64,000 nt of DNA from the NCBI GenBank assembly GCA_018340375.1, contig JAFFJZ010000009.1:17996501-18060500 (forward strand). The letters run 5' to 3'. Under the pieces are notes generated by a model. The model was not told where the DNA came from and ran no database searches. It worked only from the letters and a program-made list of their open reading frames with translations. The first letter of the stretch is position 1; the number at the start of each line of letters is the position of its first letter. The position numbers were made by a program, and so were the translations under genes. This stretch comes from Gonatopus flavifemur. Taxonomy: Eukaryota; Arthropoda; Insecta; Hymenoptera; Dryinidae. Shown one piece after another: positions 47,464 to 58,189 of this stretch.

Positions 47464-48153
47464 GAGTTTAACACTCAAAGCAACGAATTTAAATTATCGC
47501 TAACGAAAGCTCAAGATTCAAAGTAGGGAATTTTTTGACCTACACTCAAAGTAGTAAAATGTAAAAAAATTTTGTACAGTGTAGTGTAAAATGCAAGATG
47601 AGATGGTAATACTGTTCCTGTTCAATATCTGTATTTTAAAAAGAGACGATGAGGTTAGTGGTGTCTGCTTATTTTTTCCCCCCAATATACAGCACATTAT
47701 GTGCTTGAGTATCTGTTTCTGGCGAGAATGTTTTAGATGGTGCCCACTCCAGTATATTATAAAGCTCAATTGGTTAACATTAAAATCGCAGACTCGATTA
47801 TGGTGCTGTTATTTCTATTATTTTATCCAATAAAATTCAAACAGAAATAGGACTTTCTAAAAGTCAGATCTAAGTAACCACACGTCTTCGTAGTCCGTTC
47901 GTTCCAGTAGATTATGTTCTAAGATACCATCCACACATTCAATAGCAATCTCTCAAAACCAAAATAAGTAACAATCAATTTGCAAGTGAGATCATGTGAT
48001 GGGTATACGGATGAGTATCAATTTTGATATTTATTAATTATTGTAACAAAAAAAAGGAATGAGGTCTCGGAGCTAGTTAATTGTATAATTTGGGAAATTA
48101 TGTATAGCATTTGTTTTCATACACATTTCATTACACGAAGTGTCCCAGAACAA

Positions 48154-48685
48154 GTTACTGATATTTTTATGGCATATTCTGCGAGAAAAATGCAATAACT
48201 TCCCGTTTGAAAAAAATTTCTTCGAGGCCTAGTTCCTGAAGTATGAGCATTTTTATATTCTTTTTCAAATCCGAATCATCCAAAAGCATCACGTGCTACG
48301 TACTTGATCGTTAGACCATTCGCTGTGTCAAAAAAGGAGGATCTTTGGAAAAAAATTAAACTTTTCTATCACTCTTCGTTTCAGAGTTATAATGATTCTA
48401 AGTTGCTAAATTGTGATTGGTTGAAAGCTTGAAAATTTCAAATCGCTGTCACTTCGGATGGAAGAATGATGGGATATAGATCAATTTTTTTCCAGAGGTC
48501 CACTTTTTTCCAACTTAGCGAATGGTCCAACACTCAAGTACATAGCACATGATGCTTTGAATGATTTGGATTTGAGAAAAATCTGAAAATGCTCACGTCT
48601 CATGAATTAAACCTCGAAAATGTTTTTTTCAAATGGGAAGTTAATGCATTTTTTTCTAAGAATATGCCATTGAAATATCAGCAAC
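48154..48685. mobile_element. Foldback element (tatggcatattctgc arms), copy 2
   Basis: Arms of about 200-230 bp: gttactgatatttttatggc at the left, its inverse (gccattgaaatatcagcaac) at the right. They continue through atgcaataacttcccgtttg, aaatccgaatcatccaaaag and gaccattcgctg. The inner part has tttttttccag/ctttggaaaaaaa symmetry. Same family as 33232-33924. Confidence 0.85.
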
Positions 48686-48946
48686 TTCCCTGACAGGACA
48701 ACGTGTCTGTAGGACGTTTTCTGAACGTGCAGAAAACCTCCCCTACGTTTTATAAACCTTTCATCGACTGTATATGCGAAAATGCCAGCAAATTACCGTA
48801 CGCCCAGATTATTGGCTCTTTCATTTGAAACCAACCAAGTAATGTTCTATCTCTAAAAAAAACCAGCCAATTAGCTCATTGTACAGTAATTTTGCTGGCA
48901 ACTCTGTGTGTATGAATACACATGTCATAATAATTGATGATTTCAG

Positions 48947-49054
48947 GAGAAAATATCTGACGGTGAAGAAAATTCAAACAGCAGGAGTGTACACGAAACT
49001 ACAGACGCTGAACATTCAACATTTAATTCTTCAAGTATCGATCCTCCAAATACA
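48947..49054 (+). CDS. Unidentified spliced gene, third exon
   Basis: 36 codons between ttgatgatttcag and a 5' splice site (aca/gtaaggtg), phase 0. The peptide EKISDGEENSNSRSVHETTD continues acidic and Ser-rich to SSSIDPPNT. With the previous two exons this gives 134 codons without a stop, all exon lengths multiples of three. No further exon could be placed with confidence before the window end. Confidence 0.6.
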
Positions 49055-50620
49055 GTAAGGTGATTCAATGTATGAATGCTTTCTCGTACCTACTCCAAGA
49101 AAATCAACACTATAGATTCATTATAGATTAATTTTACATTCATAAGCATTGAAAGAACATTTGTTATACGTTTTATAACGTAGACGCAAATTTTTCAAAT
49201 TTTTCCGCCTAACGTTTGTGAGTGCTGTATAGCACGAACACACGCGCACCCAATGATTCGCGGCATAGGGCCCAACTATGCCAATTACATAAAATATGCA
49301 CACGATTTATCGAGCGTTGGGAGAGTGGTGTACTCACTTACCAACACCTATGCTCCATAGGTAAAAGAAACGAACTGGCTCGGCGCCCACAAGCACATTC
49401 AAGAGTACCGTTTTTTCCAAGAGATTGGAAAAACCGAGAACCCTCTCCTCACCCTCATTTATGACCTCCTTACTGGAACGGAGGCGCGCACTTCATTGCG
49501 CTCGTCATAAAGGGCCCATTAAGGATAGACACCTGGGCACTTGTTTATGACCTCCTTACCGGAACGGAGGCGCACACTTCATTGCCCCTGCCATTAAAGG
49601 TCATTAAGTGTAGACATTTGGGCATTTGTGCGAAGAATATTGTCGTCAATCCAAATGATAAAATTTGAAAAGAAAATCATCATCGCATTGTTGAGCGAGT
49701 TTTTTTTTGTTGATGAATCGTTCATCTTTACAAAAAACAGAATTCTTCCATCGTTTTCTAAAAAGGATTTCCCACACTAGATATAATCGATTAGTTTTTC
49801 CATACATGAAAGATTGTTTGTATGAATGCATTTTTACAGCCAATCAATAATTCACTTCATTATCCACAAACAATTCATGAATTTTCACACGCTTCTCTTC
49901 TTTAAAGTAACATCACCTTGTTGAATACAAACTTCAACCTTAAAATCATATGATATGTCATTTATTCTCACATATTATATGTTTCTTGCACTGAAATGAA
50001 TTATTCACTGATTATTACATTGCATAATTCATTTCACTTCATTAAGCACTCTTCAAATCTCGTACACGCCCCTATTCAATAAATTTATGAAGGAAAATAT
50101 ACAATCAATTATATCTTGGACATTATTTTTATCCAAAAACGTTTACAAATTCAGGAGGACTCTGATTGAATTCTTGTTAATCGAAGTTCACGGTATTCGT
50201 TACAAATCCTTTTTGAGCGGAACAGGACTACCTTTTGAACTCCAATGGGGGTTCATGTTCACTGTCGTGACGAGTAGTCTTTACGAATACTTCATGCATT
50301 TTTTATGTGTAGAGTTCCCACATATATTCACTAAGAACTTTTCAGGAATTCTTTTGATACTCTGTGTATTCATTTGGAATACTTCATGAATTCATAGAAA
50401 CGCATTCCATAGATATTCCTTACTCTGAATCCTCTGCAAACTAAAAAGGGACTTGTATGCTGTAAGCGTCTTGAATTCAAAAAAAAAACTATAGTTTTTG
50501 TATGAATATTATGAATAATGGTATATGCAAAAATAATCTTATAAGAGGTAGATATGAATATACTGGTTAAAACGACCTTTGATTTGTAATATATAAAATA
50601 ATCGAAACATTATGGATATG
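49055..50620. other. Non-coding stretch with short tandem repeat and element copy
   Basis: Includes a two-unit 86-bp tandem repeat (49458-49632). A diverged copy of the 8899-9946 element interior lies at about 49900-50065. A MITE with gaactcttttgat words runs to about 50400. No gene recognised. Confidence 0.45.
49458..49632 (+). repeat. Two-copy 86-bp direct repeat, GC-richer than surroundings
   Basis: tttatgacctccttactgga at 49458 and tttatgacctccttaccgga at 49544, both continuing through acggaggcgc, cacttcattgc and a gacacctgggc-like end. Embedded in a GC-richer patch (49180-49630) of unknown nature. Confidence 0.8.
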
Positions 50621-50639
50621 GAGACGACGAAGAGGGAAC

Positions 50640-50870
50640 CCGTCACCTCCGAGCGAGAGTCGAGCGCGAAGTGCGTTAACTCGCGACTTTCCCGACAGGC
50701 GGCGCTCGTGTATACCGCTAGGTTTGAATCAGCGGCAACCGTCGAGAGCAGATACCTCGACTTCTCATTGGCTTAGAGTTTGAAAAACCCCTCCAGGGAA
50801 CCTCTAACCAATCACAGCGCTCACCAAGGAAATTCGTGTGTATAAATATCGCGACATTTCCTTCACTACA
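50640..50870 (+). promoter_or_regulatory. Putative RNA polymerase II promoter
   Basis: A GC-richer stretch with CCAAT-type words (attggc at about 50767 in forward sense, ccaatcac at about 50808) and a TATA box tataaata at 50841-50848. About 25-30 bp further is an initiator-like ttcactac (50862-50869). Spacing and order are normal for a metazoan core promoter. The downstream transcript has a splice donor, acceptor and polyadenylation signals. Confidence 0.6.
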
Positions 50871-51655
50871 CACACTCCACTTCACACACTTCACGAGACA
50901 CTTCGCTCTTGTCAACAGCTGAATTTTCAACAGTCCTTTTCAGGATTTCATATCTCCGAGTCAACAAGGAAATTCATCGCTGATAGTCCTTTTAAGGACT
51001 CTACAGAGGACTCAACAATCAACGAGTGGTATTTTTAACTGGTGCTTGAACGGTGATCGAACGAAGTTCAAGCACGAATCATTCAAAATACCAAAGGAGA
51101 ATAACTTGGAAGTATATCTCCGAATCAACAAGGAAATTCATCGCTGATAGTCCTTTCAAGGACTCTACAGAGGACTCAACAATCAACGAGTGGTAATTTG
51201 AACTGGTGCTTGAACGGTGATCGAACGAAGTTCAAGCACGAATCATTCAAAATACCAAAGGAGAATAACTTGGAAGTATATCTCCGAATCAACAAGCAAA
51301 TTCATCGCTGATAGTCCTTTTAAGGACTCTACAAAGGACTCTACAAAGGACTCTACAAAGGACTCTACAAAGGACTCGACAATCAACGAGTGGTATTTCG
51401 AACTAGTGCTTGAACAGTGATCGAACGAAGTTCAAGCACGAATTATTCAAAATCCACGGACCAACTGACCAGTATAACGGGTCAAGCACGGATTTCTTCG
51501 ATCACGCGGGAGGATCCATTTGGATTCCATTTTTTCCTCCACAAAAGGCGGTAACTGCGATCCTGTGCTACAAACAGCCAGGATCACTAGCAGTTTCAAC
51601 AAATTACAACAGAACGTGAAGCGAGTTGCTAAGGCACTCGCGGGGTTTATAAAAA
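50870..51655 (+). other. Exon 1 (5' leader) of a small spliced gene, with tandem repeats
   Basis: Runs from the inferred start site to a consensus donor (aaaaa/gtaagt, intron from 51656). It contains three 164-bp repeats and ends in an open stretch from 51478 lacking ATG. Short upstream frames exist (for example from the aaggactctaca repeats), but none has convincing features. The last base A is the first base of the start codon formed after splicing. Confidence 0.5.
50950..51452 (+). repeat. Three-copy 164-bp tandem repeat with internal 12-bp expansion
   Basis: atatctccga occurs at 50950, 51114 and 51278. Each unit carries acaaggaaattcatcgctga, aacaatcaacgagtggt and gaacgaagttcaagcacga. In the third unit aaggactctaca is expanded to about four extra copies (51325-51375). 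The units are nearly identical, so the array is young or homogenised. Confidence 0.9.
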
Positions 51656-52292
51656 GTAAGTGTTTTACACTATTTGGGTGGGTGAAAAACCTAAGTTTCT
51701 TTACCTCAATGGTAACATTGAAATTTCGATGAAACCTTGAGTTTTTGGAATCTAAATTAAATTCAATCTTCGTGGGTTCAAGCCACATATTTGAATATGA
51801 ATTCTCATTTTTTCTTTTCTCAACTTTCGCTCAACAAATGAAATCAGAAACTTTTTTTTTATTTTTAAATCAAAATTTCTATAGATTCAAGTTTCATACT
51901 AGAATACAAACCAAAATTTGTAAATCTTTCTTTTAATTCGTTTTTACTCTCTCTCTTTTATTCTCATATTCAGAAGTAGTAAAGAATTATATTTTAACAA
52001 ATTTTCTTTTTCTGTTCCTCTTTCAGTGGAAACCAAGATATATGATAGGATAGAATATCTAGAAGACAGAATCCGGGGAACAAAGAACAGGATAAAAACT
52101 CATCATAGGGACGTTAGGGAAAATAGAATTCCACCCGCAGGAAAGAAGAGAAAACGTTCCCTCAATAATCTTAGCACCTATGAGGAATCCCTAATGAAAT
52201 TGAATGAAGAATTAAATAATTTGAAATTATATTTAGCTTCATTGAAAATAAGAGGGGATTTATTTGTAGAAGGAGAAGATTGGGACGTTTAA
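51655..52292 (+). CDS. 88-residue basic coiled-coil protein, start codon formed by splicing
   Basis: Joined CDS: A at 51655 plus 52027-52292. The intron 51656-52026 (371 bp) has gtaagt at its start and ctgttcctctttcag at its end. Splicing makes aaaaATGGaaacc, a good initiation context. The protein begins METKIYDRIEYLEDRIRGTK; about 1-35 and 55-75 are heptad-like (EESLMKLNEELNNLKLYLAS). A basic segment GKKRKRSLNN lies between, and an acidic end EGEDWDV. No domain or family recognised. Polyadenylation signals aataaa occur at 52368 and 52450. A transcript of an unknown repeat family is an alternative. Confidence 0.55.
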
Positions 52293-52367
52293 CCTCTTCC
52301 TCCATGCAAGGAATTATATGCATCTAGTTCCTGCTCACAATTGCAAATCATAAAAATTGATCTTCAT

Positions 52368-52455
52368 AATAAATTAAAAATTTGTAATTATAAATATTAA
52401 TATCAATATACAAAGTTAAATACTAAACCTCATTGTAATCAAAAGTCATAATAAA
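52368..52455 (+). terminator. Polyadenylation signals (AATAAA x2)
   Basis: aataaa at 52368-52373 and 52450-52455, 76 and 158 bp after the stop of the small gene, in AT-rich sequence suited to 3'-end formation. Confidence 0.5.
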
Positions 52456-53302
52456 TTAAATCTTGTAACTATATTTTAAACGAGTCAAACAGTTTCATTG
52501 AAGTATCCTTTCCCCAGGCCTTGTTTAGTCTAACTAACTGAAGTGGGGTAACAAAGGGTTTGTTAAACTCGATTTGGCAATTCCTAATAACTGCTGTCTT
52601 TTTCAGATAACCTATATGAAAGGTTTTGACGTAACAGTTTGAATGTCCAATGTTCAATTCAATCTACATTTATTGAACGTTTTTTGAATCTTCGGTTGTC
52701 TTGGGATAGTATTTAGTGTGTGACCACAAAAATAAGATACTGTTTTTCAAAAGATGTCTTCAACATAGGCAGGACATAAATTCTTCATCTTCGTGAAACC
52801 AGCAGTAGTATACTATGATCCCGAATGCTCATAATATCGAATTGTTCGAATCGTTTGCACACTAGTAACCTATAGTACAGTTCCTAAGAAGCCTTAGTTT
52901 TTCACCAATGAGTAAAATTCGGTGTTGTGAGCATTCGTAATTATGGTATACTACAGTGGGTGGATTTAACCCGTTCCCTCCTATCTTTGATGAGTTGTGG
53001 AAAACTAAGTCATAACTCACAATTTCTTGATAAAAATTGAAATTAAACCACCTGAACACTTAAGGAAAGACTCTTGTTGATCGATAATACCGTTGAAAAA
53101 TTTCCATATTAAATATTACGATCGAAATCGTAATTTATTGGTAGGTGTTCTTAAATTGATGGAATTAGGAGGGAACGGATTCAATCCACCCACTGTACCA
53201 AATCGAAATTTATCGAGTACTCGATAGTTCTCAGAGTACTCCAAGCAACCTTGTTGCTTCGATAATGCGAATCTGCTTAGACAGCACACGAGAATCCCAA
53301 AT
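52456..53302. other. Non-coding stretch
   Basis: No gene recognised. The words gggtggattnaacccgttccctc (about 52962) and gagggaacggattcaatcca (about 53169) are inverted partners, so 52960-53200 is probably a MITE with ends near tacagtgggtggatt and aatccacccactgta. Confidence 0.5.
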
Positions 53303-53535
53303 GAATTCTGAAAAAAAACTTTTGAAGAATTCTTTCAGAATACAAAGTGTTCTTGAAGAATTAAAAAAAAATTCAATTCGATTCGTCAGGCATTTGTAAA
53401 TCCTCTTGAAATTGTAAGAGACTTCATTGAGAACTTTAACTGAACTCACAAATGTTTAACGAATCGAATTCTTCTGGAATTCTTCAAGAACACTTTGTAT
53501 TCTAAAAGAATTCTTCAAGAATTCTTTTTCCAGAA
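53303..53535. mobile_element. Inverted-repeat MITE rich in GAATTCTT
   Basis: gaattctgaaaaaaaacttt at the left and the inverse (...aagaattctttttccagaattc) at the right, with matching ttcagaatacaaagtgttct and agaacactttgtattct inside. A cagcacacgagaatccc end of the agcacac MITE family lies just outside (53281). Confidence 0.7.
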
Positions 53536-53624
53536 TTCGTTTAGAATTGTTGGTAGTATGCAAAGTACTCGACCGACAGTACTCAGTAGAGCCCGACTGG
53601 CAGAACCAGAGGAAACCAGCCCGA

Positions 53625-54203
53625 ACAGCACACCCACGATGTATCCGTTGCCTCCACGTGGACGGATGGATGCCAAATCAACGAAACCGTTGGTTGAAAA
53701 GAATAATACATCACGCTCTCTTCTCAAACACTGATTCCGTTGATTTAGTTTTTCATTGATTTGGCACCCATCCACGTGCACTGTAAAAAGAATTTTTTGT
53801 AAATTTTCTATACAAGACTTGAAAATCACAGACGTTTTGTGAAAACACTACATTTGGCGTAGGGAAAATGTATTCAAACTTGCAAAAATTCTATGTTCAG
53901 AGTAGTGATATTCACGACGACTAGTAAATTGTTCATACTCAGTATAGGTAATTTTTTTTGCTGTATTGAGTATGAAAAATTTACTAGTTGTCGTGAATAT
54001 TACTACTTTGAACTTATAACTTCTGCAAGTTTAAATGCATTTTCCCTGCGCTGAACGTAGTGTTTTCACGAAACGTTTCTGATTCTCAATTCTCATATAG
54101 AAAATTTACAAAAAATTCTTTTTACAGTGTGGACTCCACGGAGCAAGACGCTATCCCCGTGGAGACCACGGAGATGCGACGGAGACATCGGTGGGTGTGC
54201 TGT
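53625..54203. mobile_element. MITE (ACAGCACACCCAC family) split by a hairpin MITE
   Basis: acagcacacccacgatgtat at the left and the inverse (acatcggtgggtgtgctgt) at the right. The interior repeats tccacgtgga and an inverted pair tgccaaatcaacgaaa / tttcattgatttggca. Interrupted at 53779-54129. Related to 36410-36518. Confidence 0.8.
53779..54129. mobile_element. Nested hairpin MITE with CACTGTAAAAAG ends
   Basis: cactgtaaaaagaatttttt and its inverse (aaaaaattctttttacagtg), with arms of about 160 bp sharing gtgaaaacactac, gtagtgatattcacgacgac and aaatttacta. TG on each side may be the duplication. Same family style as the inner unit of 2966-3604. Confidence 0.88.
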
Positions 54204-54437
54204 GAGGGAGTCTATCGGTGGGCCCCCGATACACCGGATGGTTTTTACACCGAACGCTCATTGTGCCGGAAATGCAAATGCCGAACATCGATAGACCGAA
54301 TGGTTTGTAGAATCTACAAGAAATTGCCGTTCTTATCAAATCGAATGCATTCAACAAAAAAATCTTTCGATCTATCACAGGGGGCATAATCTCAAATGTG
54401 AAATTTAAAGAAGCGTTTGTGGTGCCGCCTAAGTTAC

Positions 54438-55250
54438 CCTGGTTAAAATGAACGATTGATTCTGACCAAATCTGATTGAATGAATAGTACGTACTTTGGA
54501 GCATCAATATTTGACGATTCAGCCTCAATCAGAATTGGTCGGATTTAATCAGAACCAATAGACATGCTTTGATGAATAGTACTGAATCAGGGACATACAG
54601 GTGAAACAAGGGACACTTCTTCACAGGTAAATGGGGGAAAAAACGTAATCAGATCGAATGCGATTTGAACATATCCAAGTTTCTGGATTCAATAGTCATT
54701 TGAACATTTCGATTTTCGCATGATATTTGATAGGATTAAATGATCGTTCCACTGATTGCAATCCAATCAGAATCAAATGGTGGACTGGAAATGGAAAAAT
54801 CGGAGATTATATTGATTGGGAATTATTACGGAAATCAACGGATGGACGAATGGGGATGAATCGGCATTCGCCCAGTAATGTTGAAACGCAGTAGACGATG
54901 AGATTGAATAGGAGAAAGGACAATATAAACGGGGAATGGGGGCGATGAGAAATGAATGAGATTGAATCGGAACATCGTTGGATTTATTGAGCATGCCAAC
55001 GAATCAACCAATATAAATACTTGAGAATCAATCGATAAATGTACGGAGTTGAGGAATCGCAATGAATAGGGAATTTGAACGTTGTAAGCGAATTTGATTC
55101 GTTGAAAGTTTCTCCAGTTCAAAATATTGTCAAATGGCTGTACATTCGGAATCAGATTCATTAGGAGAATAGCTGATTCGATTCTACAGTATTCAGTGAT
55201 TCATGATAGAATTGAGACTCAAAAACTCACTGTAATACTGATATGCAATT
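54438..55250. repeat. Degenerate repeat region starting CCCTGGTTAAAA
   Basis: Starts ccctggttaaaatgaacgat, like the 42094 unit, and continues with gattgaatc/aatcggatt words. No closing inverted end is seen before the satellite array, so the element is incomplete or the array is its interior. Confidence 0.5.
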
Positions 55251-55259
55251 TTTCATTTT

Positions 55260-56720
55260 TTCAAGGTAGATTCAACTGAGGTTGGAAGTATTCACCCATT
55301 CGGAGTCAATGAGACTTTTGCTAATTCTAAATCTCTCTGAGCGAGTGAGATTCCATCATGAATGGGCTCTGTTTCTCAATCGGTTTCGATATGATAATGA
55401 ACGATTGAATGCTATAATATTCAATGAACTGCACAATTGACCGCATCGGATTCTCAATTCTATCAGAAATAGGCGCTACTACTCAATCGGATTTGATAAG
55501 AACATAACCAATAGCGTTCTATAGTATTTAATGATTTACATTACGATACGGGATGGAAATCACTCTCAGACGCTGATATACAAGGTGCACTACTGCAAGT
55601 GAGTTGTACACAGGAATCGCCTCATTCACCCAGTCGGATTGAATGAGCGTTCAGTCAATTTGAAACATCTGGAACCGAGTGGACCTTCATCAGTGTAGGA
55701 TCTACTACTCAATCGGATTCAATAGTGGTATGACCGATGACATTCTATCGTATTCTTTGAGCCGTATCACGGTATGAAATGCAAATCACACTGAGACGCT
55801 AATATACGAGGTACACTATTCTGAGTGTTTCGCGAACAGCAATCTCACGATTGACCCAATGGGATGTAATGGGGGCCGAGCTGATTCTCAACATTTGTAG
55901 GCGAATGAAATTTTCTCAGAAATCAGGTCTACTACTCAATCAGATCCAATAGGGATATGACTGACTGGATTCTATCGTACTCGTCAAGTTATATTAAGAT
56001 GTGGAATGGAAAGCATACCGAAACACTGATTATGCAAATGATACTATTCACAATGAGCTATGAAGAGGAATCGCACGACTGACCCAAGTGGATCCAATGG
56101 GGGTTTAACCGATCCAAAACATCTGTTTGTGAATCAAATTTCTTCAGAGACAGACTCTAGTACTGAACCGGATTCGCTACGGGTACGATGGATTGGATTC
56201 TATCGTAATCAATGAGTCGTATGACGATACACAATAATATCACGCCAAAACATGGTTTTGCAAATTACACCATTCAAAATAAGTTGTAAAAAGAAATCGC
56301 ACAACTGACCCAATCGGATCCAATGGGCAATTAACCGATTAACAACATCGCTTTGCGAATAAAATTTCATCAAAGATAGATTGTACTACTCAATCGGATT
56401 CGATAGAGACATGACCAATTGGATTCTATAGTATTCTATAGTTCACTGGTTCATATCACGATAGAGGATGGGAATCATACTGAGATGCTGATGTACAAGT
56501 TATACTATTGCAACTAAGTTGTGAACAGGAATCGCTCAATTGACTCAATCGGATTCAATGGAGGTTTAGTCGACTCAGAAAATCTGCAGACGAATGGAAT
56601 TCCATTAAAGATAGGTTCTACTACTCAATCGGATCCGATCATGGTATAGCCGATTGGATTGTATCTTATTCAATGAGTCATATCAATATACGAAATCTAA
56701 ACCACACTGAACACCCTAAA
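55260..56720 (+). repeat. ~227-bp satellite array, about six copies
   Basis: The phrase ctactactcaatcgg recurs at 55476, 55702, 55929, 56157, 56383 and 56618, spacings 226, 227, 228, 226 and 235. Each unit also carries a gattctatcgtattc word, a cgatatacnnnatggaaatca word and a ttgacccaatcggatccaatg word. Copies are 70-85% alike by eye. A half unit precedes the array near 55367. Confidence 0.85.
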
Positions 56721-57146
56721 AAGTATTATATACCTTCTGATCAAAAAGTACTCGGAATTCTCTATTCAAACAAACCGCGCTTGAGATATTGTCGGAATAT
56801 TTTGTTTTCAATGTCATTTCATCTGTTATTTAGCGCTCAAATGTCTGTTTGCGCCTCATTCGTCAGAAGCTAGTGCGCGTTGCCTTGTAAATGAGTCAAT
56901 TGGAATTTTAATTATTGATAAAATACCAATTGGATCCCATTGAAGAACGTTTTACTGGTATCAATTAGGATTTTCATGATTAATAAAACTCCGAATGAAT
57001 CAAATTGGGGAATGTTGTATTGGTATCAACCGGAATTTTTACTATTGATAAAATACCTATTGGATGCCATTGGAAAATATTTGACTGGTATCAATTAGAA
57101 TCTTCATGATTAATAACATACCGATTGAATCCAATTGGAAAATATT
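56721..57146 (-). repeat. Degenerate AATTGGATCCAATAG repeats, inverted relative to 42.9-43.3 kb
   Basis: From about 56890, blocks such as taccaattggatcccattga and gtattggtatcaaccggaat match the inverse of 42860-43230, with a period of about 120 bp. Non-coding. Confidence 0.65.
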
Positions 57147-57260
57147 GTATTGCAGGCATGCTAGCGACTCACTTTTCTCACTTTTCCTCACTTTTTTCCA
57201 TTTTCCTCACTATCCCTCACTTATTTTGTGAATTCTCACTTTTCTCACTTTTTCCATGAT
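57147..57260 (+). repeat. Simple repeat (CTCACTTTTC)n
   Basis: ctcacttttc and shortened variants recur about ten times. The following 57260-58190 has no recognised gene. Confidence 0.75.
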
Positions 57261-58189
57261 CACAGTGTCAATATTGTCCAATTTCAATCATTTTTTTTCA
57301 TTCTGTCATATATCTCATCCAACAATGATGAGCGAGTGTTACTTCCGTTAGTACTATGGTTTTTGTGTTATGATTCACAGGAATCATTGAGAGTTATTCA
57401 ATTTAGTCGAAGAAGATTATTGTATTATATTGAAAGTGTTACCAAAAATCTGACTGTGTGAAACAGCGAAGGAAAGGAATGAGAAGCAAACTTAAAGATC
57501 GAAATATCACTAATCATCGAACTAATCAAACTAACTTCCAAGATAACATTGACTGCGTGCAAAACTTGAGACCGTTATGCACGCGAAAATTTGCGTGTGA
57601 TTTGCGTGCAACCCGCCTGTGATCCATACTGTTGCTCGCAAATCGCGCGCCATGATCTAGTGCATATCTTGTTTAAATTCTTCATGAATTCACGCTCACA
57701 TCGTTTGCAAGAACCTGTGGATTGAGGGGGATTTTCTGAGAGTGGAATGATTGGATATTCAGTAAAAATGTTGCCCGCAAGTTGTGTACGATTGGGAGAA
57801 ACTTGTTGAGTGAAAAATATATGTATATGCTAGGGTATATTCCCTACCCGTGGGATGATTGCGGGTCTTCCAGGGGGATATTCTTGATACCTGTCCTTGA
57901 TATCCTTTTTATCCATCCTTGGTAGTAGCTGCTTCCTTCACGTGGTGGGGAGGATAAGTATCTCAGATTTGAGTCTCTTTTTCGGGTGGAATAAACTACT
58001 CGAGAGGTAGAATACAAACTGGGAGAAACTAAATCATCCCAACGCCAGGAACATCGGCAAAAACGGAGGGAAAGCAAGGGGGAACTACCTTCCTTGACAT
58101 CTTTCAATATTCCCGAGGAAATGAAATCTTTTCTCCAAACCTGGAATTTTTAATTTTGATTTATTGAAAAAAAAGCAACAACAACAACA

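Larger units (their letters stand above)
46642..48946. other. Intron region filled with hairpin elements
   Basis: Between the second and third exons. It holds decayed tacactgta-type repeat sequence (about 46790-47110 and 47470-47590), the palindrome at 47187-47463 and the foldback at 48154-48685. No coding sequence recognised. Confidence 0.5.

Noticed and set aside
51217..51420. Open frame with repeated KDST units
   Set aside because: A by-product of the 12-bp expansion inside the leader repeat; no start context and no continuation.
55260..56720. CRISPR-like regular repeats
   Set aside because: Units are ~227 bp and diverged along their whole length, with no short conserved repeat alternating with unique spacers; eukaryotic satellite.
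57844..58107. 87-codon minus-strand frame
   Set aside because: Antisense to the region just upstream of the RTE element, with no recognised domain; likely 5' sequence of that element or a chance frame.
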